This document shows, one piece after another, positions 17,826-26,560 of a stretch of 64,000 nt of DNA (its first letter is position 1; each line of letters begins with the position of its first letter). This DNA comes from Bog-159 sp049511415 (lineage in GTDB: Bacteria > Acidobacteriota > Terriglobia > Bryobacterales > Bryobacteraceae): positions 29,885 to 93,884 of the forward strand of contig JBEKYC010000021.1 of NCBI GenBank assembly GCA_049511415.1, read 5' to 3'. Made by a program: the position numbers and the translations under genes. The notes below the pieces were generated by a model. The model was not told where the DNA came from, ran no database searches, and was given only the letters and a program-made list of their open reading frames with translations.

Positions 17826-19133
17826 ATGCGCGAAAAACCTTCCGTGATTCTGCTCCGGGCATCGATTCTTTCCGGACTCGCCAAGGGTGCGGGCCTGGCG
17901 TTGTCGATGGTGGTTCTGGCCCTAGGAGTCAGGCATTTGGGAAAGGAAGGTTTTGGACAATTGGTGACGCTGCAGGCAATTAATGCGACCTCACTGATGT
18001 TCGATATTGGATTAGGTCAAGGTCTGATCAACCGGGCGGCCCGCTCCAGTTTCGGGGGTGCGGCGGATTTGCGAGCCATCGCCAGCACCGCGTTTTATTC
18101 CTCGCTGCTGTTGGCCGTGCTGGCCCTGGTGGTTGCGGCATCGTGTGCGGGAATCCCTTCGGGCCGGGCAACCGAATTCCGTTGGGGCATCTTCGCTACG
18201 GTGGCTTGCATGGCGGCCAACCTGCCCCTGTCGATTGCCATCAAGTTGGGAACCGGATTCCAGGAATACGCGCCAATCTATGTTTTCCAAATCGCAGGAA
18301 CGTTGGTCGCCGCGGTGGCCTTTTTTTGGACCATGCAAAAGCGGCCCGGATTGCTCGCCGCGGTTCTGTCCGTTTTGCTGCCTCCCTTGCTGGCCTTGTT
18401 CGCCAATAATCTCTGGTGCTTTCTTTTGGCGCACCCGGAACTACGGCCCCAGACGGGTCTGGTATCTCTGCGCGCCATGCGCGACTTGCTGGCGGCCGGC
18501 ATCCAGCCGTTCATTGCGCAGGGCTGCTCGTCGGTAATATTTGTGGCCCCGATATGGTCGATCCACGCGCACGCAGGTGCGGTGGCGGCCGGGACTTATA
18601 GCGCCATGGCCAGGCTATTGAGCATTCCCACGGCGGTGGCAACTCTTACGACCACGCCGCTGTGGCCCATCGTGGCAAAGCTGTTGGCCGAAGGTAGGCG
18701 CGGGTCCGCCGAACGGCTGGTCCGCAACGCCGTTTGCGCGGTGGCAGGGCTGGGGGTGATTGCCTTCGCGGCACTCAGCGCCGCCTCACCCTATCTGCTG
18801 GGCCGGTTGACACATTCTGTCTATCCGTTGTCCGCCCTGACGTTTCTGATTGCCGGATTGTGTCTGATGATTTCACTGCGCCAGACCATTGTCATGGCCG
18901 TTTTAGGAGCGGGCGCCAGCCGGCACAGCACAGTGGCATTCCTCGCCGGATGCTTGATCTCCCTGGCGCTCCCGGCTGCGGGCGGCTTGCGGCTGCACGC
19001 CGAAACCATCGTGATGGCATTCCTGGCCGTCGAAGCTACCGTGCTTGCATCAGCCAGCCTGGATTTATGGAATGCCTGGCGGCTCCCCCGAATGGAGACT
19101 GTCTCGCTGGCGCCCTGTTCATCGAAGGCGTGA
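17826..19133 (+). CDS. Polysaccharide flippase (Wzx/MOP superfamily)
   Basis: A 435-residue polytopic membrane protein with about twelve helices, of the oligosaccharide flippase family. The N-terminus reads like Wzx/RfbX (LLRASILSGLAKGAGL, then LGKEGFGQLVTLQAI). It should move lipid-linked repeat units across the inner membrane. It follows the Wzc-type gene by 17 bases and is followed by a glycosyltransferase after one base, so it is part of the same operon. Confidence 0.88.
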   Translation: MREKPSVILLRASILSGLAKGAGLALSMVVLALGVRHLGKEGFGQLVTLQAINATSLMFDIGLGQGLINRAARSSFGGAADLRAIASTAFYSSLLLAVLALVVAASCAGIPSGRATEFRWGIFATVACMAANLPLSIAIKLGTGFQEYAPIYVFQIAGTLVAAVAFFWTMQKRPGLLAAVLSVLLPPLLALFANNLWCFLLAHPELRPQTGLVSLRAMRDLLAAGIQPFIAQGCSSVIFVAPIWSIHAHAGAVAAGTYSAMARLLSIPTAVATLTTTPLWPIVAKLLAEGRRGSAERLVRNAVCAVAGLGVIAFAALSAASPYLLGRLTHSVYPLSALTFLIAGLCLMISLRQTIVMAVLGAGASRHSTVAFLAGCLISLALPAAGGLRLHAETIVMAFLAVEATVLASASLDLWNAWRLPRMETVSLAPCSSKA

Positions 19134-19134
19134 A

Positions 19135-20211
19135 ATGCAGCGGATCACGATAATATCGCTTGCCAAGCGCGGCGGCACGGTACTTTATGCCAGCGAACTG
19201 GCGACCGAATTGAGCCGCCATTTCGACGTGCTATATGTGGGCGCGCAACAGGCCGAAGCCAGGCCCGCCAGCGTGCGAAGCACATTGTACGATTTGGGCG
19301 CTTCGCACGCCGGGGTCGTCTCCAGCGCCGCGCGTGGCGTATGGCTCCGGATGCGTTCGGATATCGCGGCTTGGCGGCCGCGGGCCATCCTTTTTCCGCT
19401 GACCCATCCCTTCAATCCTATTCTCAGCGCGCTGTTTCATGGTGTTCCCCAGGCAACCACCATTCATGATGTGGACGCGCATCCCGGCGCTCAATTGCCG
19501 GCTCTGACCCGCTTCACGCACCATTGGGCGATCCGCCATTCAAAAGCGATTGTAGTCCTCTCGGAACACGGGTCGGACGTTGTCCGCCACCGGCTGCGTG
19601 CCGGACAGATCCTGCGCATGATACCGCACCCGATATTTCGAGCCTATTGCGAGGAGCAGCCGCGGCCGGCGGCGAATTCGCAGCCGATCTTGTTCATAGG
19701 CCGCTGGGAGCCGTACAAAGGACTTGAAACACTGGCGCGTGCCGCCGCTGAATTGCTGCGAATGGGATCCCCGGTGCGTCTGGTGGTGGCCGGGGCGGGA
19801 AGATTGCCGGCCGGAGCCGGCCAATTGTCGACACTGCCGAATGTGGCTCTTATCAATCGGTATCTGCCGGCCGCGGAAGTGGGCGGATTGGTGCGCGAGA
19901 GCCGCGCTCTGGTCCTGCCATACACCTCCGCCACGCAGTCCGGAGTCGCCGGGATTGCCTATGCTGCCCTGAAGCCGGTCGTGGCATCGGCGGTAGGGGG
20001 ATTGAAGGAGCAGGTGGCGGACGGCACGACCGGGATGTTGGTGCCGCCCGGCGACCCCGCCGCCCTGGCCGCGGCGCTCGATCGCATGTGGAATCTGGAC
20101 CCCGGCGTTTATGGGCAATTCCAAACCCGCATGTTGGTCAGGCGGGAGAGCGATCTGAACCCGGCGGCAATCGCGCGGCAATATGCGTCGCTGCTGCTGC
20201 GCATCATGTGA
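19135..20211 (+). CDS. Glycosyltransferase family 4
   Basis: A 358-residue GT-B fold glycosyltransferase. The C-terminal GT4 domain shows LFIGRWEPYKGLETLARA near residue 185 and the nucleotide-sugar region SGVAGIAYAALKPVVAS with GLKEQVADGTTGMLVPPGD near 285-315. It would add a sugar to the lipid-linked repeat unit; donor and acceptor cannot be read from sequence. The ATG at 19135, two bases after the flippase stop, is preferred to the upstream in-frame start at 19045, which would overlap the flippase by about 90 bases. Confidence 0.88.
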   Translation: MQRITIISLAKRGGTVLYASELATELSRHFDVLYVGAQQAEARPASVRSTLYDLGASHAGVVSSAARGVWLRMRSDIAAWRPRAILFPLTHPFNPILSALFHGVPQATTIHDVDAHPGAQLPALTRFTHHWAIRHSKAIVVLSEHGSDVVRHRLRAGQILRMIPHPIFRAYCEEQPRPAANSQPILFIGRWEPYKGLETLARAAAELLRMGSPVRLVVAGAGRLPAGAGQLSTLPNVALINRYLPAAEVGGLVRESRALVLPYTSATQSGVAGIAYAALKPVVASAVGGLKEQVADGTTGMLVPPGDPAALAAALDRMWNLDPGVYGQFQTRMLVRRESDLNPAAIARQYASLLLRIM

Positions 20212-20218
20212 TGGTTCG

Positions 20219-21085
20219 ATGAGTGTGTATTGCAAACTGCGGACCCTTGGCGCGCGCTGCCACTCGCCGGCGGAGTTTCTGCTTGCCGGCCTGCGTGCCG
20301 TCTACTTTACAGCCAGGGCCCAGAGCCGGCTGGAGACTACGGTCCGTCTGCGCGACGCCGGCATGCAACTGTTTCTACCGCCCCGCGCGGCCGGTGTCAC
20401 CCGGCAGATTTATGCGCTGCGCGGCAACTATGAAATTGAGTTGCGCTGGCTGCGAAAGCTGGTCGGAACCGGCGGCGTGGCGTTCGATATAGGTGCCAAC
20501 GTTGGTATCTACACGGCTTATCTGTCGGCGGCCGTCGGCGGCTTGGGTAAGGTGGTCGCCTTCGAGCCATTCCAGCCGGCTTATAGCAGGCTGCGGCTGG
20601 CCGCTGGAACTGCCAGTGCAGCCAATGTCGCGGTCTATCCATTCGCCATCGGCAGATCCCCCGGGCATGGAGAGATGCGTGAGTCTCCCGGCGATATCGG
20701 CAGTAACAGCGTCACCATGCGGCCAGGCGCGGGGACGATTGAGATTCGAACCATCGATCAGATGGTTGCGGAACTCGGCCTGCCGCGGTTGGATTTTATC
20801 AAGCTGGATATCGAGGGCGGAGAGCTGGACGCCTTACGCGGCGGTTTGCGAGTCATTAGGTCCCATCGTCCCACGATTCTCGTGGAAATGAACCCGCAGG
20901 CCGCCGCAGCCCAAGGCTCCAACACGCGGGACGTATTCGAGCTACTACGCGGCCTCGGATACAGCTTGGCCCTCATGACGCGGCAAGGCGGCCTCAACGC
21001 TTGTCTGGAGCCGCCAACCCAACTTACAAACATGCTGGCCCTGCCGAATGGCTCGGCCGCGACTGGATCTTTGCGTATTCACTAG
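20219..21085 (+). CDS. FkbM-family methyltransferase
   Basis: A 288-residue protein with an FkbM-type SAM-dependent methyltransferase domain over about residues 80-270. The SAM motif VAFDIGANVGIYTAYLS lies near 90, with VVAFEPFQPAY after it, and the family hallmark DFIKLDIEGGELDALRG lies near 200. It probably O-methylates a sugar of the repeat unit. It follows the GT4 gene by seven bases. Confidence 0.88.
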   Translation: MSVYCKLRTLGARCHSPAEFLLAGLRAVYFTARAQSRLETTVRLRDAGMQLFLPPRAAGVTRQIYALRGNYEIELRWLRKLVGTGGVAFDIGANVGIYTAYLSAAVGGLGKVVAFEPFQPAYSRLRLAAGTASAANVAVYPFAIGRSPGHGEMRESPGDIGSNSVTMRPGAGTIEIRTIDQMVAELGLPRLDFIKLDIEGGELDALRGGLRVIRSHRPTILVEMNPQAAAAQGSNTRDVFELLRGLGYSLALMTRQGGLNACLEPPTQLTNMLALPNGSAATGSLRIH

Positions 21086-21098
21086 CCGGCGAAAACCC

Positions 21099-22430
21099 AT
21101 GCAGCTCTACTCCGACGGACTGGTTGCCAGATTAGGTCTCATGCTCTTGAGCGCCTTACTCCTGACGCTGACGCTGGCTATGCGCCCGCGGGCCGTCATG
21201 TCGATTCAGGACTGGATTGCGCTTGCGGCCATCCGGCTGACCGCGTCCGTGCTGGCGTTTTCATGGGTGATGCCGGCGTACATCGCCGAAGGCAAGGCGG
21301 ATATCGCGGCATTCCACCAGAACGGAATCGCCATAGCCGACTGTCTGCGCAATTTTGATCTCAGCGGCATGGATACGCCCTTCGGCAGTGGCGGCATGTT
21401 CCTGCTTACCGGGGCCCTCTATGCGCCATTCGGCGGGGACGCCATGGGCATGTTTCTTTTCAGCGCCGCCATAGGCGTCAGCTCGGTCGTGTTTTTCATG
21501 AAGGCCGCCGCGCTGGTTTGGCCCGCGCCGAATGTCCGCGCCTTCGGAGTGCTCATCGGGCTGGCGCCATCGTTGCTCATGTGGACCGGTATATTCGGCA
21601 AAGATTCCTGGTCCGCGCTAGGGCTGGCTCTTTGGACCTATGCCTACACCATGATCTACGCGCGGGGCATGAAAAAGGCGCTGGGAGCGGGCTTCATGGG
21701 GTTCCTGATCCTGGTAGTGGTGCGGCCGCACATCGCCATGCTCTGCGTTCTGGCGGCGGTATCCGCCTCCGCCTTTGGCGGTTGGGCGCGCGCCCGCAGC
21801 GGCTGGCGCAAATCCATGCTGTTCACGATTCTTGCCGCGGCTCTGGTTTCCGGCGCCCTATATCCGGTGCTGACATCCGCGGGACTGGGTTCGCTGTCCG
21901 TGGGCTCGGTGCTGGAGCGGGAAGAACAGGCCCGCGCGGGTAACAGCACGGGCGGCTCGGCCATCGAGGTGCAGCCGGTGACCAGCGTAACGCAGTTTCT
22001 CGCCATGCTGCCGGAGGCCGTGATCCGCATCTTCGCCCGCCCGACCGTCTTCGAAGCCCACAACCGGCTGGGTATGCTGGCCGGGTTCGAGGCTCCCTTG
22101 GTGGCGGCGGCTTTGCTATACATTCTGTGCCGTCCCAAGCGGCTCATGGAAGCTATGCGCCGTTCGCAGCTCTTCGTCTTCGCGGCGATCATGATCGGAT
22201 TCCTGTGCCTGTTCATGGCGCCGGTTGCGAACCTGGGATTGTTGGTGCGTGAACGGGCACAACTGCTCCCGTTCTTGGCTTTGTTTTTTGTGGCTGCCTG
22301 GCGGCGCGTCCGCCGGCGCTCCACCACGCGCACGGGCACGCCACAAACGGGGCCCGCCCGAAGAGCCAAACTCCAACCGCGAGAGCCCATGATTGCGCGG
22401 CCGGCGCGCGTGAGGGTGACAATCCGATGA
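21099..22430 (+). CDS. Polytopic membrane protein, probable O-antigen polymerase (Wzy-like)
   Basis: A 443-residue protein with ten or more hydrophobic helices and a soluble loop near residues 265-305. The short charged motif in the middle (GIFGKDSWSALGLALW) resembles that of Wzy-like polymerases, which are poorly conserved. The operon otherwise lacks a polymerase, so this is the best candidate for joining repeat units. The ATG at 21099 avoids a long overlap with the FkbM gene. The end overlaps the next gene (ATGA at 22427). Confidence 0.65.
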   Translation: MQLYSDGLVARLGLMLLSALLLTLTLAMRPRAVMSIQDWIALAAIRLTASVLAFSWVMPAYIAEGKADIAAFHQNGIAIADCLRNFDLSGMDTPFGSGGMFLLTGALYAPFGGDAMGMFLFSAAIGVSSVVFFMKAAALVWPAPNVRAFGVLIGLAPSLLMWTGIFGKDSWSALGLALWTYAYTMIYARGMKKALGAGFMGFLILVVVRPHIAMLCVLAAVSASAFGGWARARSGWRKSMLFTILAAALVSGALYPVLTSAGLGSLSVGSVLEREEQARAGNSTGGSAIEVQPVTSVTQFLAMLPEAVIRIFARPTVFEAHNRLGMLAGFEAPLVAAALLYILCRPKRLMEAMRRSQLFVFAAIMIGFLCLFMAPVANLGLLVRERAQLLPFLALFFVAAWRRVRRRSTTRTGTPQTGPARRAKLQPREPMIARPARVRVTIR

Positions 22431-23608
22431 ATCGTGCGGCCCAACCTCGCATTCTGGCAATTACGACCGTCGACGTGATGCCCTGGATCCTTTTGAAGCC
22501 CTGGTTGCACGCGCTGCAGCGGGCGGGCTACGACGTGCACATTGCCTGTGCGCGGGGAGAGTATTACGAAGGGCTGGCGGCCGAGGGCTTCGCCATGCAC
22601 GAGGTGGCGCTGCGGCGCTCCATGAATCCGCTCCATCACTGGTTGCCCGCCATACAGTTGTTCCGCCTGATCCGGCAGGGAGGATTCCAAATCATCAACA
22701 CACATAGCCCGGTAGCGGCGGCCGTCGGTCGAGTGGTTGCCTGGCTGGCGGGCGCCAGGCACATTATCTATACCGTCCATGGGTTCTATTTTCACGAGGG
22801 CATGGGCTGGTGGCGGCGAAACCTTTTTCAGGCCATCGAGTGGGCCGTAGGACAAATCACCAGTCAGTTCATGTTTGTTTCCGACGAGGACCGGTGCACC
22901 GCCATCGCCACCGGGATCGTGCGCGACTCCCGCCAGGCCACCACGATCTATAACGGCGTGGACCTGGATCGTTTTCGCCCGCGCGAAAATGCCGCCCCGG
23001 AGACCACATTCGTGGTTGGCATTGTGGCGCGTATCGTCCAGGAAAAGGGATACCGGGAGTTTCTGGAGATGGCGGAGCAGGTGCTCCGCAAACGCAGTGG
23101 TGTGTCGTTTCTGGTTGTAGGTGACAGCCTGGCCTCAGACCGCGATCAGTTTGGCGGCGCATTCCGCGCCAGAATTCGACAATCGAACCTGACGGAACAT
23201 TTCCAGCTCACGGGTTTCACGGCTTACGTGGAAGAATATCTGCGCATGATGGACGTGTTTGTGCTGCCTTCCTATCGCGAGGGTTTTCCGCGGTCCGTGC
23301 TGGAAGCCATGGCGTGCGGGCTGCCCGTGGTGGCCACCAAAATTCGCGGCTGCCGGGAAGCGGTCGTGGACGGCGAGACGGGCCTGCTGGCCCCGCCCGG
23401 CGATGCCGCCGCCTTGACGGAAGCCGTTCTCAGCCTCATCGATCATCCCGAAAACGCTCGGCGCATGGGAGAGGCCGGCCGCCGTCGGGCTATCGAATAC
23501 TTCGATACGCGCACGGTGCAGGACAGATTCGTAGCCGTCTTCGATCGCATCATGACATCTGACAAATCGTTGGAGGAGCCGCGTGCTTACGCAGCCGAAA
23601 CTCCGTAG
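22427..23608 (+). CDS. Glycosyltransferase family 4
   Basis: A 393-residue GT4 glycosyltransferase. The N-terminal acceptor domain includes NTHSPVAAAVGRVVAWLAG and YTVHGFYFHEG (near 90-125). The C-terminal domain contains VGIVARIVQEKGYREFLEMA (near 200) and the EX7E-type motif region SYREGFPRSVLEAMACGLPV (near 285). This resembles N-acetylgalactosaminyl or glucosyl transferases acting on undecaprenyl-linked sugars, but the donor is not certain. It is coupled to the upstream gene by an ATGA overlap. Confidence 0.9.
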   Translation: MNRAAQPRILAITTVDVMPWILLKPWLHALQRAGYDVHIACARGEYYEGLAAEGFAMHEVALRRSMNPLHHWLPAIQLFRLIRQGGFQIINTHSPVAAAVGRVVAWLAGARHIIYTVHGFYFHEGMGWWRRNLFQAIEWAVGQITSQFMFVSDEDRCTAIATGIVRDSRQATTIYNGVDLDRFRPRENAAPETTFVVGIVARIVQEKGYREFLEMAEQVLRKRSGVSFLVVGDSLASDRDQFGGAFRARIRQSNLTEHFQLTGFTAYVEEYLRMMDVFVLPSYREGFPRSVLEAMACGLPVVATKIRGCREAVVDGETGLLAPPGDAAALTEAVLSLIDHPENARRMGEAGRRRAIEYFDTRTVQDRFVAVFDRIMTSDKSLEEPRAYAAETP

Positions 23609-25301
23609 ACTGGCGGCGGCCCTCGCCCTCATCCTGTTCCCGAGCGTCCCGAGTGCCGCCGCGGTTGCATCCACCGTATCGTTCGCGAATTCCCGCCAGG
23701 TCCAGCTAACTGAGGTTTCCCTCCCGGCGGCTGGCGGCCCGCCCGAGATCCACTGTTATCGCCGGGTTGCCGGGATTCCGGAAATAACGCCCCGCTCCGT
23801 GAGCGTCGACCGGGCTGGCGCCTCGGCCACGATCTCCTTCGATACCGAAGAAACCGGCTTCTGTGCGGCATATGCATTCGTGAACCCAAGTGCGACCGGC
23901 CGATCGGTCACCGTCAAGGATTTTGGCGCGGTGGGAGACGGCGCGGCGGACGACTACGACGCCATGCGGCGTGCGGCGGAGTATATCTGCTCGCATGGGG
24001 GCACGCTGGTCTACCCGCCCGGAGACTACCGCATCGACCGTTATATCTTGGGCGGCGGCCCGGCTAAGAACCAAACTGGAAACATCGAATACCGCGGCTG
24101 TAAGAGTGTAGCTATTCTCGGCTTCGGCGCAACGATCGACATAAAGGGCGACTTTAACCGCGGGGCGGACTACCGCGCCGGCGGCTATACATACAGCTAC
24201 ACCAACGCGGTGACGCCATTCGACATGATCGATGCCACGGATTTTCGCATCGAAGGGTTCGAAATTAACGGCAACGTCGATAAAATGACCCGCGATCCAA
24301 ACGTGGTGGAATCCGCTGCGCATGGCGTCCGAACCTCGAACTGCTCCAGGTATATTCTGCGCAAACTTCACGTGCACCATTGCCAGACGGACGGCATCTA
24401 TCTGGGCGGCTCGACCGCCGCGGCCGATCGCGATGCAGTCGTATCGGAGGTGGTTTCCACGAACAACGCCCGCCAGGGTTTGACGGTCGCGCAAGTGCGC
24501 GGCGGCATCGTAGTCGACAGCGTATTCCGCGAGACCGGCGCCACGGGCGGCCGCTATGGATATCATGCGCCAGCGGCCGGGGTCGACGTGGAGCCGAATG
24601 TCTCGCCACCCGCGGTTGACCTTCGCACCGGCGAAATTCTGTTTGTGCGGGATCATTTCGAGGAAAACCTCGGTTGGCAGTTTGTTGCCGATACCGGTCC
24701 GGAATCGGTCATGGTGATGGGTTGCTCCGTGCGGGCTACCGGCTCCGCCGCCAGCGGCGGGCGCAATGGATTCGCCTATTTGAACGCCGCGGCGACGGCC
24801 GTCACGGAGGCTTCCCTTTTCGACATTACAAACGGCTCGGTTATCTATCTGCACACTCTGGCGCGCGACCGGTATAAGGACGTCCGGTCGGTCACCTACA
24901 CGCGAAATGCCATCCAGATGAGCGACGCCCATTCCGTTACAGCCTGGCCCGGCGTGCCGCTCAATGTCCGATTTCTGGACAACTCCGTAAACGTACGCGC
25001 GGCCGCGCCGGATTCCTCCGCGATCCTGCTGCGATTCATCGCCGAGTCCAGCGGCAACGTGTTTTTCTTTAGCGGGGACGGATATGCCGGCGGCGTGAAC
25101 GGGCAGTTGGCCGTTTCCCATCAGGGAACATCCATGGTTCGGGGAAACCATTACCGCACGGATGTGGTTCCCGGCAACCGTTATTTTTTCGTGGATTACC
25201 GCCAGGTCGCTAGCGTACGCGGCGAAATCTTCGAGAGCGGCGCCGGCTTTCGTCCCGGTCCAAACTCCACCTTCGACACCAGTCAGCCCTTTTCACAATA
25301 A
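23583..25301 (+). CDS. Secreted right-handed beta-helix protein (pectate lyase superfamily)
   Basis: A 572-residue exported protein. A signal peptide (about 8-27) is followed by a short beta domain and then a pectate-lyase-superfamily beta-helix beginning near residue 108 (VTVKDFGAVGDGAADDYDAM, then GGTLVYPPGDYRID). The GTG start lies inside the GT4 gene. Proteins of this fold inside polysaccharide operons often cut or epimerise the exported polymer, so it may be the polymer's own lyase or release enzyme. Catalytic residues were not identified. Confidence 0.8.
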   Translation: MLTQPKLRRLAAALALILFPSVPSAAAVASTVSFANSRQVQLTEVSLPAAGGPPEIHCYRRVAGIPEITPRSVSVDRAGASATISFDTEETGFCAAYAFVNPSATGRSVTVKDFGAVGDGAADDYDAMRRAAEYICSHGGTLVYPPGDYRIDRYILGGGPAKNQTGNIEYRGCKSVAILGFGATIDIKGDFNRGADYRAGGYTYSYTNAVTPFDMIDATDFRIEGFEINGNVDKMTRDPNVVESAAHGVRTSNCSRYILRKLHVHHCQTDGIYLGGSTAAADRDAVVSEVVSTNNARQGLTVAQVRGGIVVDSVFRETGATGGRYGYHAPAAGVDVEPNVSPPAVDLRTGEILFVRDHFEENLGWQFVADTGPESVMVMGCSVRATGSAASGGRNGFAYLNAAATAVTEASLFDITNGSVIYLHTLARDRYKDVRSVTYTRNAIQMSDAHSVTAWPGVPLNVRFLDNSVNVRAAAPDSSAILLRFIAESSGNVFFFSGDGYAGGVNGQLAVSHQGTSMVRGNHYRTDVVPGNRYFFVDYRQVASVRGEIFESGAGFRPGPNSTFDTSQPFSQ

Positions 25302-25303
25302 CC

Positions 25304-25918
25304 ATGGCCCGCGAAATAAAGCACATGCTCGATCTTGCCGGCGCCCTCATCGGACTGGTGCTCGCCGGACCGCTACTCGTCCTGACAGCGGCCGCCATTC
25401 TGATTTGCGACGGACGGCCAGTCTTCTGGATGCAGCCGCGCTCCGGACTGGGTGGACGCCAATTCCGGCTCTGCAAATTCCGCACCATGTCGGAGGCCAC
25501 GGACAATACCGGCCGACTGCTCGACGACCAGCACCGGGTGACGCGCCTGGGAGCCATCTTGCGCGCCTGGAGCCTGGATGAATTGCCGCAGCTTTGGAAC
25601 GTGCTCAAAGGAGACATGAGCTTGGTCGGACCGCGGCCCCTCTTGCCCTCTTACCTGGAACGCTATACCGAATTCCAGCGCCGCCGCCTGGAGGTCCGCC
25701 CGGGCATTACTGGCTGGTGCCAGATCACCGGACGCAATGCGCTGGCCTGGGAAGAAAAACTGGCACGCGATGTCTGGTACGTGGATCACTGGAGTCTCTG
25801 GTTGGATCTCCGCATTCTGGCAGGCACCATACCCACGGTGTTGCGCCGCCAGGGCATCAGCCAGGCGGGTCACGCCACGATGCCTGAGTTCTTGGGAAAT
25901 TCGCATGGGCGCTCATGA
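25304..25918 (+). CDS. Minimal phosphoglycosyltransferase (PglC/WcaJ catalytic domain)
   Basis: A 204-residue sugar-1-phosphate transferase that starts polymer assembly on undecaprenyl phosphate. It has only the catalytic core of the family: one hydrophobic re-entrant helix near 11-32, then CKFRTM, LRAWSLDELPQLWNVLKGDM, SLVGPRPLLPSY and RPGITGWCQITGRNAL. There is no N-terminal multi-helix domain as in WcaJ/WbaP, so it resembles PglC of Campylobacter. The PglD- and PglE-like genes that follow match that comparison. Confidence 0.92.
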   Translation: MAREIKHMLDLAGALIGLVLAGPLLVLTAAAILICDGRPVFWMQPRSGLGGRQFRLCKFRTMSEATDNTGRLLDDQHRVTRLGAILRAWSLDELPQLWNVLKGDMSLVGPRPLLPSYLERYTEFQRRRLEVRPGITGWCQITGRNALAWEEKLARDVWYVDHWSLWLDLRILAGTIPTVLRRQGISQAGHATMPEFLGNSHGRS

Positions 25919-26552
25919 CGTCTTCGTGGTCGGAGCATCCGGACACGCGCAGGTGGTCATCGATATCATCGAGCGGCAACAGCTCTGGCGCATCGCGGGG
26001 CTGATCGACACTTATAAACGGCCAGGCTCGCGTGTCATGGGATACGAAGTGCTCGGCCCCGAAACCCGCTTGCCGGATCTGCTGGCGGAAGACGGCGCGA
26101 CGCGAGCGGTGGTGGCGATCGGGGACAACCGGACGCGCCACCAAGTGGTGGCCCGCATCGGCGCCATCGCGCCGGCTTTGGGCTTCATTAATGCGATTCA
26201 TCCCGCCGCCAACATTGCGCGCGGAGTTGAAATAGGCCAAGGCGTCGTAATCATGCCTGGCGTCACCATAAACTCCGGAACCCGCATTGGTGATTTTTGC
26301 TTCGTCAATACCAACGCTTCGGTGGATCACGATAACATTCTGGAACCCTTCAGTTGCATCCAGCCCAACGCCGCTACCGGGGGTAACGTTCGCCTCGGCG
26401 CTTTCAGTGTGCTGGCGATGGGCGCCAATATTATCCAGGGAATCACCATCGGCGCCGACACACTGATCGGCGCCGGATCCACGGTTCTGAGTGACATTCC
26501 CGACGGGGTAGTGGCATACGGCACACCCTGTCGTGTCATTCGGTCCAGATAG
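25905..26552 (+). CDS. NeuD/PglD-family sugar O- or N-acyltransferase
   Basis: A 215-residue protein with an N-terminal Rossmann-like PglD domain (VFVVGASGHAQVVIDII) and a C-terminal left-handed beta-helix of hexapeptide repeats (about 95-205; GVEIGQGVVIMPGVTINSG and the following turns). Members acetylate UDP-4-amino sugars or sialic acids. The His in SVDHDNIL near 145 is the likely catalytic base of the family. The ATG at 25905 overlaps the upstream gene by 14 bases, and other in-frame starts further upstream have no support. Confidence 0.88.
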   Translation: MGAHDVFVVGASGHAQVVIDIIERQQLWRIAGLIDTYKRPGSRVMGYEVLGPETRLPDLLAEDGATRAVVAIGDNRTRHQVVARIGAIAPALGFINAIHPAANIARGVEIGQGVVIMPGVTINSGTRIGDFCFVNTNASVDHDNILEPFSCIQPNAATGGNVRLGAFSVLAMGANIIQGITIGADTLIGAGSTVLSDIPDGVVAYGTPCRVIRSR

Positions 26553-26560
26553 GACTCAGC

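Noticed and set aside
21656..22855. Minus-strand open frame of 399 residues across the Wzy-like and GT4 genes
   Set aside because: Crosses a well-supported ATGA gene junction on the other strand, which shows it is a shadow.
23706..25151. Minus-strand open frame of 481 residues opposite the beta-helix gene
   Set aside because: Antisense of a secreted protein with a proper signal peptide; no start site or motif on the minus strand.
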